Positions 11,720 through 23,046 of a stretch of 64,000 nt of DNA are shown here, one piece after another. Each line of letters begins with the position of its first letter. The first letter of the stretch is position 1. Location of the stretch: NCBI RefSeq assembly GCF_000516985.1, contig NW_006917093.1, forward strand, positions 248,001-312,000, given 5' to 3'. Origin of the DNA: Pestalotiopsis fici W106-1. Lineage: Eukaryota > Ascomycota > Sordariomycetes > Amphisphaeriales > Sporocadaceae. The position numbers and the translations under genes are program-made. The notes beneath the pieces are model-generated. The model saw only the letters and a list, made by a program, of their open reading frames with translations, was not told the origin of the DNA and searched no databases.

Positions 11720-12979
11720 ATGTCTGTCAGAATGACGACGTTCCTACCTCACAAGGCACCCTTGACGGAGAAGAACCTTCCTGACCAGCGAAACAAGGTG
11801 CGTTCCTGTGGCGGGACTCACAACTTGATTTATCCTCTTCTTCAACGACACCACTCGCTCGCTCAGCTATGGATTTCACAAAACTAACGCAAGTGACGGG
11901 AACCAGGTCTTTATAATTACAGGCGCATCAGGCGGCATTGGATCCGAACTCGCCGAGATTCTGTACGGCAAGAATGGCAAGGTATACTTGGCCGCCCGCT
12001 CTCAGTCCAAGACAGATCAAGTCATCAAGTCCATTCGAGAAAAGCATCCCTCCTCGACGGGCGATCTCATCTTTTTGAACTTGGTCTTGGACGACCTGAC
12101 CACCATCAAGGCCACCGCCGAAGAGTTTCTGTCCAAGGAAACGCGGCTCGACGTTTTGTGGAACAACGCCGGCGTCATGGTCCCGCCTCAGGGGTCCACG
12201 ACAAGGCAGGGCCATGAGCTGCAGTATGGCATAAACAATATTGCCCATCAAATGTTCACCAGCTTGTTGCAACCCGTGCTGGAAAAGACTGCACAGTCTT
12301 GCCCGGCCCACTCGGTCCGTGTCGTCTGGGTATCCTCGAGCGCAGCAGATGGTGCCCCCCACCCAGCCATCAACTTTGACAACATGTATTACCACATGGA
12401 AGAGGGCATCTGGTCCAAGTATTCTCGAAGTAAAGCTGGAAATGTGCTGCAAGCCGTCGAGTTTGCCCGCCTGACCCAAAATTCAGGCGTTTGCAGCTTG
12501 GTATGCGTCCCCATGCTCTCCCTGAATAAGAAAAGCAAAAGTTTACACCCTCATACCATGATTCATCTAACCATCAATTCCTCTTTGGCAGGCCCTCAAT
12601 CCCGGTAATTTTGTCACCAACTTGCAGCGAAACATGCCAAAGATGCAGCTCGCCATGTTTGTAAGTCCTCTGTTTAAATGTTGTACTGGCGATGAGTTGT
12701 TGTGTGATTAACACACTGCGACCATATAGAAGCTCATTGCGCACGAGCCGAGGAATGGTGCATATACCGAGTTATTTGCGGGGCTGCACCCTTCCATCGA
12801 CGAAAAGGATAAATGGGGTATGTCGAAAATCCATCTACTTTTACTCAAACCTTGCGATTAACAAAATGTCAGTGTCCCCATTCGGAAAGGTGGAAAAAGC
12901 GAGAAAGGACCTTTTGGACCCTACACTCGCAAAGAAATATTGGAATTGGTGCGAAGAACAATATCAAGCCTTTATGTAG
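11720..12979 (+). CDS. Short-chain dehydrogenase/reductase (NAD(P)-dependent)
   Basis: Classical-type SDR of 311 aa, an NAD(P)(H)-dependent oxidoreductase of unknown substrate. Exons 11720-11797, 11907-12500, 12592-12660, 12730-12817 and 12873-12979 all splice at GT...AG in frame. The nucleotide-binding motif TGASGGIG is at 31-38, NNAG follows, the catalytic serine lies in VVWVSSSA, and the active-site YSRSK (Tyr198, Lys202) is intact. After the active site, the ALNPGNFVTNLQR segment is the usual place of the PG turn. The C-terminal part (FGKVEKARKDLLDP to QYQAFM) resembles fungal members grouped with WW-domain-oxidoreductase/retinol-dehydrogenase-like SDRs. Start chosen at the first ATG; another in-frame Met at codon 5 would also work. 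It is the second of two plus-strand genes after the regulator. Confidence 0.9.
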
Positions 12980-13693
12980 TATGGTTATAATACGGATGCC
13001 ATACACGGCAACCTATCCTGTCCTATCTCATAGTCACTGGGATTCCTTCTCGCGCATAATTGGACGCGATTCGACGCGTACTGTTTGAGTACCTTGTTCA
13101 ATTGATTTGTAACTGCTTCAGACTCGGTCCTTGATTATACTGGACGCAAAAGTTGCATTGTCGAGTATCAAAAAAGCTATAGTGCGGAATCTGGTCCACG
13201 ACGACCTTTGATCATTTCGGAAAGTATATTCACAAAAGCTTGAATTTGAGAATTGCCAAGCTCAAAACTGCCCAACCCCACGTCTGAAGCGAGTCTCCAA
13301 GATTAGATGGGCAGAAACACACATGTATAATAAGTACATCGGCATGACGTCAATTCCACGCCAATCCGCACCCTATAAAGCCATAATCACCCAAGTGGTC
13401 AAGAGCCCATATGATTGGATACTTGTATACGCCCTATGAAAGACAATCCTAGGTAGCCACAGATATGGCCCCGTCTGCCAATGACAGCTCTTGGAGAATT
13501 CATTGAGCCTGAAAGTACATATAGGTCTTATAATCCGTAAACACAATTGTAAAATTTCTTAAACTTCAAAAGTTTCAATTGCGCACTTCCTTTGATTCCA
13601 CGTACAATCTCTACGCTCCGATATAGAGAGGTAAAACAAAACACCACGCGTGTTCAGGTAGAAGTGAGTGAATAGGGTAAAACGAAAGAGAAA
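12980..13693. other. Intergenic region, no gene seen
   Basis: About 0.7 kb between two plus-strand genes. It should contain the SDR 3' end and the hydrolase promoter. No motif or RNA gene recognised. Confidence 0.45.
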
Positions 13694-15010
13694 ATGGCCG
13701 AGCTCAAAACAGCCCAAACACCCACCCTCCTCATAAAATATCACGACCACGGCCCCGCCGACGGCTGGCCCGTGATTCTTTCCCACGGCTTCCCCTACGC
13801 GCCCTCGGCCTTTGACGACGTGGTGCCGCTCCTGACCCGCCGCGGCGCCCGCGTCCTGGTTCCGTACCTGCGAGGCTTTGGGCCCACGCGTTTCCGCGAC
13901 GCCGAGACGCCGCGGTCCGGACAGCAGGCGGCGCTGGGTACGGATCTGTTGGCGCTCATGGATGTCGTCTTGGGCAGCCCGGACGACAATGACGAAAAGG
14001 AGGGGGGCGACGACGACAACCACAACAACAAGAGCAACAAGAAACCCATCGTTGCCGGCTTCGACTGGGGCGGTGTGGCCTCGTGTGTCGTCGCTGCCCT
14101 GTGGCCAGAACGTGTTGCTGGGCTTGTCAGCTATGCCGGGTACGACATTGTGGACGTGGCTGGCCAGGCGAGCCCAGCCAAGCCCTTTCTCGAGAGCATC
14201 ATGTGGTATCAGCACCTCGTAAGTAATTTTGTGTATAGATCCCCTCACAACACCAGCGAATCATGGCGTGGTGAAAGAGGATATCGTCAACCTACCTGAA
14301 CCAAGGGAGACGGAACTACCGATAGTAGAAAAACTTCTGAACCACAACCCAACCCACCAGAAATCCAAATTGTTACACGTGGCTAACACATGTCCCAGTT
14401 CCAAACTGAACGCGGACGCCAATGCCTGCAAGACCACCGCCGGGACCTGTGTCGTCTTCTCTGGCAACAGTGGTCGCCCGGCTGGCATCCCAGCGATGAC
14501 GTGTTTGCGCGCGCTGCCTCGGCTTTTGACAATCTCGATTTTGTCGACGTGGTAATTCACGCGTATCGGTTCTGTTTTGGGCTCGAGTCCGGCCTACCCG
14601 AGTTGGCAGCCCTTGAAAAGAAATTAGCAGAAAAGCCAAAGATCACAGTCCCGGTAAGCACAGTTCTCAGTATTGAGTTTTGGATATTCCTTCCCACTTG
14701 ATGAGCACAAGATTTTGTATTTGAAAGTCGTGACATATCGTCCCCCAAGACCCAAAATCAATCAAAGCCAGGCCCCAGCATACCGTGACCTGTATTGAAT
14801 AATCTACGAGAGTACTGACACGGTTTCTTACAGTGTATAACACTAGATGGGTCTCAAGATCCCCTCAAGCCTGGTGGTTCGGCCAGTCATGACGAGATGT
14901 TTACCGGACGGCATGAGCGAAGGCAATTCAATGTGGGACACGCATTCCCGGCCGAAGCAGCCAAGGAATTCGCTGATGCAATATATGATGTATATATGTG
15001 GTCCCACTGA
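13694..15010 (+). CDS. Alpha/beta hydrolase, epoxide-hydrolase-like
   Basis: Alpha/beta hydrolase of 318 aa from exons 13694-14218, 14399-14653 and 14834-15010. HGFP (31-34) provides the oxyanion-hole region, GFDWGG (nucleophile Asp124) is the nucleophile elbow typical of epoxide hydrolases and haloalkane dehalogenases, and GHAFPAEAA (His296) is the catalytic histidine. An aspartate in the DGSQDP segment (265 or 269) probably completes the triad. Asp as nucleophile together with HGFP favours epoxide hydrolase over an esterase; the substrate is unknown. Odd feature: residues about 96-117 form an Asp/Asn/Lys-rich insertion placed just before the nucleophile strand. The cap domain between exons 1 and 2 has the YRF-type segment HAYRFCFG. 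Confidence 0.88.
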
Positions 15011-15339
15011 TTATGGCCGAATCAGCCTGTGGGCTTTCAACCACGTTGCATCAATTGAGCATCAGTATCTTTCCATCTCAGATAATCAATCACGAAGCAC
15101 ATCACTGTTAATACCCACAATGACTGGAAAATAAATAGGTGTGATCATTTATTCAATATCTGATGACTGAGACCGCCAGATAAAGTACCCGTGTCGCTTG
15201 ATAGAATACGCCTGCGCCAATTTCTTCTCATGTCGTGCCAGAAAACCTTTGTGCTCGTCGGCCAGAGAGCTCAGACCAACGAATGACTATCTCATGCCTC
15301 TCAAGAAGATAGTTTGAACCATTCGTTGGATTTATGCGA
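15011..15339. other. Convergent intergenic spacer
   Basis: 329 bp between the stop codons of the hydrolase (plus) and glycogen phosphorylase (minus). It must contain both 3' ends. No other feature seen. Confidence 0.6.
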
Positions 15340-18300
15340 TCAGTTCTTGACAACCAGTGGTTCCACGTTCCAGATACCCTCGGCGTATTCATTGATGCAT
15401 CTGTCAGAGCTGAAGAAGCCCATTCTGGCGACGCTGCGGATGCACTTGGCAATCCACTCATCCTGGTTGCGATACTCCGTGTCCACCATCTTCTGGGTAT
15501 CAAGATAACTCTCGAAATCGTCCGACACCAAGTAGTAGTCACCATGGTCGCGGACGGCAGATATCATGGCACCAAAGTCATTGGGCTCACCGAACTTGCC
15601 GCTCTGGATTGCTTCAAACACCTTGGAAAGGTTTGAGTCTATCGAGTGATTGCTATAGTTGTGTTGGTGTCGTAAATCCTCGACATCCTCAGACAAGGTG
15701 CCAAAGAGGAAGATATTCTCCTGGCCAACTTCGCGGGTGATTTCAATCTGCTCAGTCGATTAGCAATTATGGACCATGAAACAAACACAGATACACAGGT
15801 GAAAAGAATAAGAAGAAGAAAAAGCTCACATTTGCACCATCGCAGGTACCAATGATGAGACCACCATTCAGAACAAACTTCATGTTGCTGGTGCCAGAGG
15901 CCTCTGTACCTGCAGTTGAAATGTGTTCACTGATATCGTTGGCAGGAATAATCATCTCGGCCTTGCTGACATTGTAGTCCTCCAGGAAGATGACCTTGAG
16001 CTGGTCACCGATATCAGGGTCATTGTTGACAACGGCGCCGACATTGTTGATCAAGTGAATGATCTGCTTTGCCATCCAGTATCCGGGAGCTGCCTTTCCA
16101 CCAAATATGGAGACACGTGGAAGCTGCTTCTTTCTCTCTTCCGGACTCATGGCCTTTAGTGCTAGGTAGCGGTGAATGACGCCAAAGATGTTGAGTTGTT
16201 GGCGCTTGTACTCGTGGATTCTCTTGACTTGTACATCAAAGAGTGCTGCCGGGTTGACCGTGACGTCCAGGGTACTCTTGATGTACTTTGCCAAGCGAAC
16301 CTTGTTGGCGTACTTGATCTCGGCCCATTCTTTTCTGAATTCCTTGTCTCCTGCGTACTGCTCAATCTGGTTGAGAAGGGTGAGGTCCTTGAGGAAATCA
16401 TAGCCGCCAGTCTTGCTTGCAATCAACTCTGACAATCTTGGGTTCGCTTGGTGCAGCCATCTTCGCGGAGTGATGCCATTTGTTACATTTGTGAACTTGT
16501 CAGCGCCAAAGATGGTGACAAAGTCTCGGAAAATGGTTGTTTGGATAAGATCAGAGTGGAGTTCAGCGACACCATTGACCTTGTGTGATCCAATGATTGC
16601 AAGATATGCCATGCGAACCATCTTGACTTGTGACTCCTCAATGATGGACACTCTTGAAAGCAAGTCGTGATCTTTGGGGAATTTCTTCTCTACGCTCTGG
16701 AGGAAGAACAGATTAATGTCATAAATGATTTGCAGATGGCGCGGGAGTAGGTGTTGGAACAAGCCAACTGACCATTTCTCCAGAGCTTCTGGAAGAACGG
16801 TGTGGTTTGTGTAGCCAAACTACTCATTTTGTTAGCCTTCTTCTTCACCTTCCTCTTTCATCTTTGCGATATGATGGAAAAATACTAACAGTGGACGTGA
16901 CAATCTCCCAGGCCTCATCCCATTCGAGGTTCTCCTTGTCGACCAAGATTCTCTGGAGTTCAACAATGGCCAACGTTGGGTGCGTATCATTTAGCTGGAT
17001 AGCAACCTGATCCGGAAATTCCTTCCAAGCGCGCTTTGACTTTTTGAATCTGCGTACAATGTCGTGCAGAGAGGCTGCTACCCAAAAGTATTGCTGCTTG
17101 AGGCGCAACTCCTTGCCCCGCTCGAGGTTGTCATTGGGGTATAGGACTGCGCTGATGGTCTCGGCTCTCTGCTGGTCGGCGACCGAACTCTCATAGTCTC
17201 CATTGTTGAATTTTTGAAAGTCGAACTCGCCACTGGAAGCCTTGCTGGACCAGAGCCGCAAATTGTTGGTGGATGGAGTTGCATAGCCTGGAATCGGAAC
17301 ATCGTAGGCGACGGCCGTGACGATCTCGCCTCCCTCCCAATGAGCGACGGACTTGCCATTTTCATCCTGTGATTTGCGGACATTGCCGTAGAATTGTATC
17401 TAGATTGCAAAGGTGAGATTCACATGCGCAAAAAAGGTAAAAGCCAACTCACATCCACTGTGACATCGTGGCGGGGGAATTCCCATGGGTTGAAGTCCAA
17501 CCAATAGTCTGGAACCTCGACTTGGTAGCCATTGATGATTTCCTGCTTGAAGATACCATATCTGTATCGCAGACCGTAGCCCCAAGCGGGATAGTCGAGG
17601 GATGCAAGACTGTCGAGGAAACATGCAGCCAAGCGACCGAGACCGCCGTTACCAAGAGCAGCGTCGTGCTCCTGTCCGATGATATCCTCGATACGGAAAC
17701 CGAGATCCTGCATGCCATCTGGCGATATGATTATCAGCCGAGTTCAATGTCCGTTTAAATGGGTTGCACAAGGACTAACCTTTTGCCACATTCTTTAGGC
17801 CAAGATTCAACATGGCATTGTCCATGGCACGACCCATTAGGAACTCGAGACTGAGGTAGTAAACACGCTTGCTGTCAGCAAAAGTCTGACGCTGCTGCGT
17901 CTTGTTCCAGTTCGTGATGAGGCGATCACGGAAGGCTAGTGCGGCAGCCGAATAGGCAGCGCCCTCGTCACAGTTGTACAAGCTGCGAGCGAGTGTGGTT
18001 TCAACATGACGGACAACCTCTTTCTCGAACCCGTCCTTGTCTGTGAAACCCTGTACTTGATGCTTGGTCCAAGCCTCTCGCTGAGGTTCGGGGATGGACG
18101 CTGTAGTAGAGACAATGGTTAGCGATTCCAGACAGGAGAGCCGTAATGGCCAAGTAGAATGTGTCACGATGGCAAGTTTCTATCTTGGTGCCGTGGGGGG
18201 TTCCTGCTATTCAAAGGCTCAACCTGGCAGATTGACATGGTCTATACGCTGGAGTGAGGTGTAGTATAGCACGTTTACCACTAACCTTCCACATTCTGAG

Positions 18301-18451
18301 CATCGTTGGCACCAAAGCCAGTATAGGTTCTCTTGTGCTTCGGCCGAGATATTCCTTCAGGGCCGACGGAACCGACAATATCTACAATCGGAGCCGACGT
18401 CGAAGGCCTGCGCTCCCTCAGGGGAACCCGTTGAGGCTGTTCGGTGGCCAT
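15340..18451 (-). CDS. Glycogen phosphorylase
   Basis: PLP-dependent GT35 enzyme that releases glucose-1-phosphate from glycogen in the cytosol. Minus-strand exons 18286-18451, 17780-18100, 17453-17718, 16890-17399, 15830-16819 and 15340-15747 sum to 886 aa, the usual fungal length. Clear signatures: LSLEFLMGR near 140-150, [60 protein letters not shown], and the PLP site [15 protein letters not shown] with the Schiff-base lysine at about 735. The N-terminal extension (about 1-55) is Ser/Pro/Arg-rich and coded mostly by exon 1; in yeast the equivalent region carries the regulatory phosphosite, and RRPST here is a plausible PKA-type site (inference). All six exons join in frame, so no damage is seen. 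It is convergent with the hydrolase gene. Confidence 0.97.
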
Positions 18452-20967
18452 GGTGGAACTGAACGGGGATCTAGTCCGCTATTAACGAGCCGAGGTGGAT
18501 TCTAGCCTGTACGTCTGTGGAAAGGTGTAGAGAGTCTACTGTTGATCTAGTCTAGGAAAGCAAACTGTAACCAAGGAATCAGTTCTATGTCGCAGCTTGC
18601 AGGATGCAAACTTGAACGGCCGGCTTTGATTCACTATATGAAAAACTACATGCGAATGTTGGCCTGGGAGCGCACTTACATGCCAGAGGAAATATCTAGT
18701 CAACCTCGTTCGCGATGTTTTGCGGCGCAGAGCTGAGCAAAGAGGGGCAAGCGGGGCCGGGTTTGCTGATCATAGAGGGGAGCTCTAGGGAGGTTGCAGT
18801 GCTAGTGACAAGGAGAGCTCCTTGTCTTACGGGAACGGACGATCACCGCGGGGTAGCAGCACACACGGACTTGACGATCCGGCAGCAGCACGAATTGATT
18901 CCCCAGAGAAAGCAAAAGGCGAATCGAGATAATTCGAGAGCAATTCAGGGAAGGGGAAGAGACGAGACAAGATGTATGTGAGCTTCTGAAGAGAGAGCAA
19001 AAGGGAGGAAATGTAATTGAGTAGGGAATCGGGAATTCGGGTATATAAGAGGAGACGAGTAGTGTGTGAAAAGTAACCCTGGACCTCGCTTGAGAAGCTC
19101 GTCGATGGATGAGACCAGTTCTCGGTCGACAAATGGGCTGACTACTTGTCGGCCCAGAAGCACAATGACGACAGCTCAACAGAACAAGTACGTATCGAAT
19201 CGAAGGAAAGAGGCACTTGACAACTGCAGCTGCAGGTTCCTTCCGGGGGATTTGCTTTTTTCCCTGCTCTTTTCTTTTTAGAGTGATTGAGTGAAACCCC
19301 AGACAGAGCAAGTGCTTGTGGTTACTTTACCCCAGATTACCTGGACAGGTGATATCAATCTCAACCTTGCCCGTTGAAATCTACACAGGTAAGCTTCAGG
19401 TACCTGAGTCAAGCATGTACGGAATATATCTACCTACACTTACCGGCATTGCGGAATAAGCATGTCAATGTAAGCATATCATGGAAGATGGCCAACTACT
19501 TTTGGCGGCATGTAGCGAACCTACTAATGTTGTGTTTAGCACAAGAACTAGGTAAGGCAATATAGCAGGTAACTTGAATTGAGGTACTCAATGCATGCAT
19601 GCAGCTCACATAGTTTGAGGTCGTGTAGGAAGGTTAGGTACTTTTCTATCGACCGACTCCATCCTGTTGTTTCTGCGACCGCAATTGCTGCCCAGAAGCC
19701 ATTTGATCTCCATAAGTCTCAACTTTACCACCCTCCGTACCTCGGATTCAAATCAAAAATGCGAGTTTGCTCTCATCACCTGCGTCTTGGCTCGAATTGT
19801 CGCAGACCGGCCTGGGCTCCTTCAGCTTCCTTTCTCGTTCTTTGTTGCCCTACACTAGAATCTATGTAGAATCATGCCCATCCGCCGATCAAGCCCACTC
19901 AAATTCTTCCATTCCGTTCCGTTTCAATGGAGTCTCCTTTCGTCTTGGGCCCCCGTCCGTCTCCTTTTGCGTCAAGTGGATGGACGCACCTCCTAATGCA
20001 TGTACCAATGTAGTGTACTCTGTGGAGGGCGGCAGCTTGAGTGGCAGGAGGAGTGCGGGGGTCAAGTTACACACACATCCAGGTGGCTTTGCAACATACA
20101 TACAGCTCCAGCACCGATTTGCTCCACGTATGGAGGAGAAGAAGGAAAATGCATGGCACCGGATGCATTTACTTTTTATTGATGTAAGCCAGCTAATGAA
20201 GATATTTTAAACCATATATATACGTCTCGATTGATGTAGCAGCCATCAGTACATATGAAGCTGCATACATTATCTACATAAATGCACTCGACGTCGGATA
20301 CTGACATTCATGTCTTTCCCCTTCCACCGTTTGCCATCCCTGGAAATCTGAGCTCGTATTTCTGCCTACATACCTGGCAGCTGGATGGATGTACTTGGTA
20401 CACAATAGGTCGTTATCCACCCATGGCGCGGCATTTGCCAAGATGCTGGCATATTGCCAAGTCTGCCTTATCCAAGTATAGAGACAGATATAAACCGATG
20501 AATGCCTTGGGAATGAACAACTAAAGATGCAATCAACAAATGCTGCCATATATTTACTTTCTTGATCTACTTAAATGTGTAGAGACTTGGCCAAGGTCCT
20601 ACCAACAAGTCACAAGGCCCATGGACATTCGATGTTGAGAAACCTGAACGGGTGTAACCCCACTGCCATTCCTACCTATACACACCGACACCAAATGTCT
20701 CCTGTTCAGTGACCAGGGTCATCAAGAACCCCATTGCCCCGTTTTCTTCGTTGTGCGGATCAGCCGGAAGAGTACATGGCTATACTACTACTATCATAAT
20801 ATGTAGGTGTCCCTCATCCTGACTGTTCCACTATCATGCATATGTATGCAGCTCGGCAGTACTACTAAAGCGCAACTCGCAGCCAAACGAGACTGTTCAT
20901 TTGCTCCTTGTTATTCTCATGTCGTGACTGCCCACGCCCCAACCGGCAGATTTAAATAACATATGTG
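18452..20967. other. Long intergenic region upstream of glycogen phosphorylase
   Basis: 2.5 kb without a convincing gene. The 18.6-19.3 kb part is presumably promoter and leader of the phosphorylase gene and contains AGGGG/CCCCT words. The rest (19.3-20.9 kb) has many short, non-overlapping frames without motifs. No tRNA or other RNA recognised. Confidence 0.45.
18743..18780 (-). promoter_or_regulatory. Two STRE-like CCCCT words upstream of glycogen phosphorylase
   Basis: AGGGG occurs at 18743-18747 and 18776-18780, i.e. CCCCT in the orientation of the phosphorylase gene, about 290 and 325 bp before its ATG. CCCCT/AGGGG is the stress-response element core, known to act at fungal glycogen genes. 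The words are short, so this could be chance. Confidence 0.25.
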
Positions 20968-21180
20968 TCATTTCATCGTGTCCTTTTCCCCCTTCTTGGC
21001 TTCTTGGAGGCGAGTCTGCTGGGCTTGGTTGACTGCTGGCCGGTAGATAGTCTTGATTACCTGTAATGATTGCATGGTGGCCAAAACACAGAGGTAGCGG
21101 TTGGCCGCAATGATCTTTTGGCCCAGCAAAGTCGAATTATTTTCAATCTTCAATACTGCCTCATCGTACAGTTGTTTCAT
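20968..21180 (-). CDS. Possible small hypothetical protein (70 aa)
   Basis: Open frame from ATG 21180 to TGA 20968 coding 70 aa: MKQLYDEAVLKIENNS at the start and a charged, helix-prone tail rich in Gln, Lys and Glu. Codon choice in the middle is C/G-ending like the neighbouring real genes, and the frame has no matching shadow of comparable quality. I recognise no family. It could be an intact small gene, the last exon of a gene whose earlier exons I cannot place, or noncoding. It lies between glycogen phosphorylase and the G-alpha gene, on the same strand as both. Confidence 0.3.
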   Translation of the reverse strand: MKQLYDEAVLKIENNSTLLGQKIIAANRYLCVLATMQSLQVIKTIYRPAVNQAQQTRLQEAKKGEKDTMK

Positions 21181-21689
21181 TAAAATATAGTTATATGGGG
21201 GGGTGGTTTCCTTCACTACGCGCCCCCGCTGTCCAGCCTTTTATACCTCGAGCTGATTTTCGTGAGACCCTTGCGGCTCTATATGGCAAATATTCATTCA
21301 GCACGTCATTCCTTTGAGGTGCTGGCCAGTCCTTCGATTTCCCCTGGGACATGATTTGCGCTGTCCAAGACAGCAGTAGGACGTCTCTTGAGACGTAGGA
21401 CCTGCCCCAGCAGTGTCCTTGTGAGAACAATGTCTCCTCGTTTCGGCTCGCCATCACCAAGCCCGTTGGATGCGTGCCCTGTCTCTAGTCGTAAGAACGT
21501 TATAGGGATTGTTCGCGCCCCGACCCCGGAACGCCATGCCAAAGGGATAGAGACTTGCCACAATATTCCCAACCCCTGCAAAGCAAAAAAAAGAAAATAA
21601 CTCCTGCCCAATGCTGAAAGTCATAGACTTTCGTATAGTTAGAATCCAGCGCCCCAGATATTAAGTAGACACAAAGGAAAGATGGGTAA
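21181..21689. other. Spacer downstream of the G-alpha gene
   Basis: About 500 bp holding the 3' end of the G-alpha transcript. Minus-strand frames at 21191-21611 are open for up to about 100 codons but lack a proper ATG or motifs. If the 70-aa ORF is real, its upstream exons or promoter would be here. Confidence 0.4.
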
Positions 21690-23046
21690 TCACAGGATGC
21701 CGGAATCCTTGAGGGCGTTGTTGAGGATTGTCTCCTTGACGGCAGCAAACACCAAGCGGATGTTTGACGTATCAGTTGCTTGCGTCAAACTAGAATTTGT
21801 TCTCGTCAGCCGTCGCGGATTGTGATGAAAAGGGAATATGCTCTGCTTACTGAGGATACAAATTAAGGTGTGCTCGATTGACCTGGTTGAACCGCCAGAG
21901 CAGGTATTTGGCAGCCTTGTTGACATCGTTGCCTCCCGAATAGTCTGGGAAATAGTTGCCCAGGGGTGACCTAGGCAATTTGACCTTGAAAATATCGACC
22001 TTGTTCAGGAACAGGATGATGCTTGTCCGCATAAACCACCTCGAATTGACAACAGAGTCAAACAGCAAGAGACTCTCCATCATTCGGTTCTGGACATTTG
22101 GTCAGCATTGCTCCTGCGCATGGGCATCTCATGTCCTTACCTGACTGCTCTCTTCCAGCAGCACTTGATCGTACTCGCTCAGGGCCACACAAAAGATGAT
22201 CGACGTAACATTCTCGAAACAATGGATCCACTTCTTACGTTCGCTCCTTTGGCCTCCAACGTCGAACATGCTATTGTAGCCAGAGTCAGACATGGTCATT
22301 CTGCTGCTCTGCGGGTCTCCACTTACTGAATGCTCAGAGCTCCCATCTGGAAGCGGGTCTCATAGATACCCGTTGTCTTTGTTCTTGCTCGGAGCACGTC
22401 CATCTCATTTGGAAGATAATCCGGCGCGCATAGTCTCTGTACCTCATCAAAGAAGCTAAAAGGTTCTGTTAGCAGCAAAGACGCCATGTCAAGATATATC
22501 GAGCAAGGCTTACTATCCTGCCGAGTCCATGAGATAGAACTCGGTCTGATGATCCATTAGTCGCTCTATGCATGGATCGCTCCATATCGACTGAACCGCC
22601 TGGCCCACCCTGAAGTCGATATGCGCCGAGGGACCCGATTCTACTGTGTAACTTAATAAAAAGTTGCAATGTTCTCGATTCGCAGGGTTGCTCGGTTCGA
22701 TATCGAATTGATCCATTGCGTTGATGACGGCCTTGGCGCATTCAATCAGGTTTTTAAAAACGGTGGCGCGATAGGCATGCAGCTCTTCCTCGGAATATCC
22801 TTTTAAATGAATGATCTTCATTTGTTTTACAATCGTCGATTTCCCACTCTCGCCGGAGCCTGCAAACATCTTTGGGTTAGCATAACCTCGTCAGCATCAG
22901 TCTCAGGCTCGAGAATGCTCACCAAGCAAGAGTATTTTGCATTCTCGCCGTAACCTCTTGGAGTCTTCATCAAGTGCCCTGTCTATTGCTTGGCTGCGCT
23001 TCTTCTGGTCCTCCTCTTCCTTATTCGTGCTCATGCATGATCCCAT
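21690..23046 (-). CDS. Heterotrimeric G-protein alpha subunit, group III (GNA3-type)
   Basis: Membrane-anchored GTPase that in filamentous fungi stimulates adenylate cyclase/cAMP signalling. Exons 22923-23046, 22514-22859, 22327-22455, 22141-22270, 21851-22089 and 21690-21789 give 355 aa. The N-terminus MGSCMS has Gly2 and Cys4 for myristoylation and palmitoylation. Nucleotide-binding motifs are complete: GSGESGKS (42-49, split by intron 1), RTKTTG (switch I arginine), DVGGQ (about 203-207), NKVD (from about 272) and QATDT. The C-terminus SGIL lacks the cysteine four residues from the end that group I subunits carry, so it is not a pertussis-toxin-type substrate. KECKILLL-like and RSQAID segments and the ending LKDSGIL fit the GNA3 group rather than GNA1 or GNA2. 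Six coding exons; all junctions are canonical. Confidence 0.95.

Noticed and set aside
5495..15010. Secondary-metabolite gene cluster (regulator, SDR, hydrolase)
   Set aside because: There is no backbone enzyme (PKS, NRPS, terpene cyclase) or transporter among these genes, and the GH92 and glycogen genes flanking them are not typical cluster members.
21306..21611. About 100-codon minus-strand frame downstream of the G-alpha gene
   Set aside because: No ATG start, no family resemblance, and no splice sites that join it sensibly to the 70-aa ORF.
15340..23046. Glycogen phosphorylase and G-alpha as a functional cluster
   Set aside because: They are separated by more than 3 kb with independent promoters; the cAMP link is general knowledge and adjacency alone does not support a cluster.
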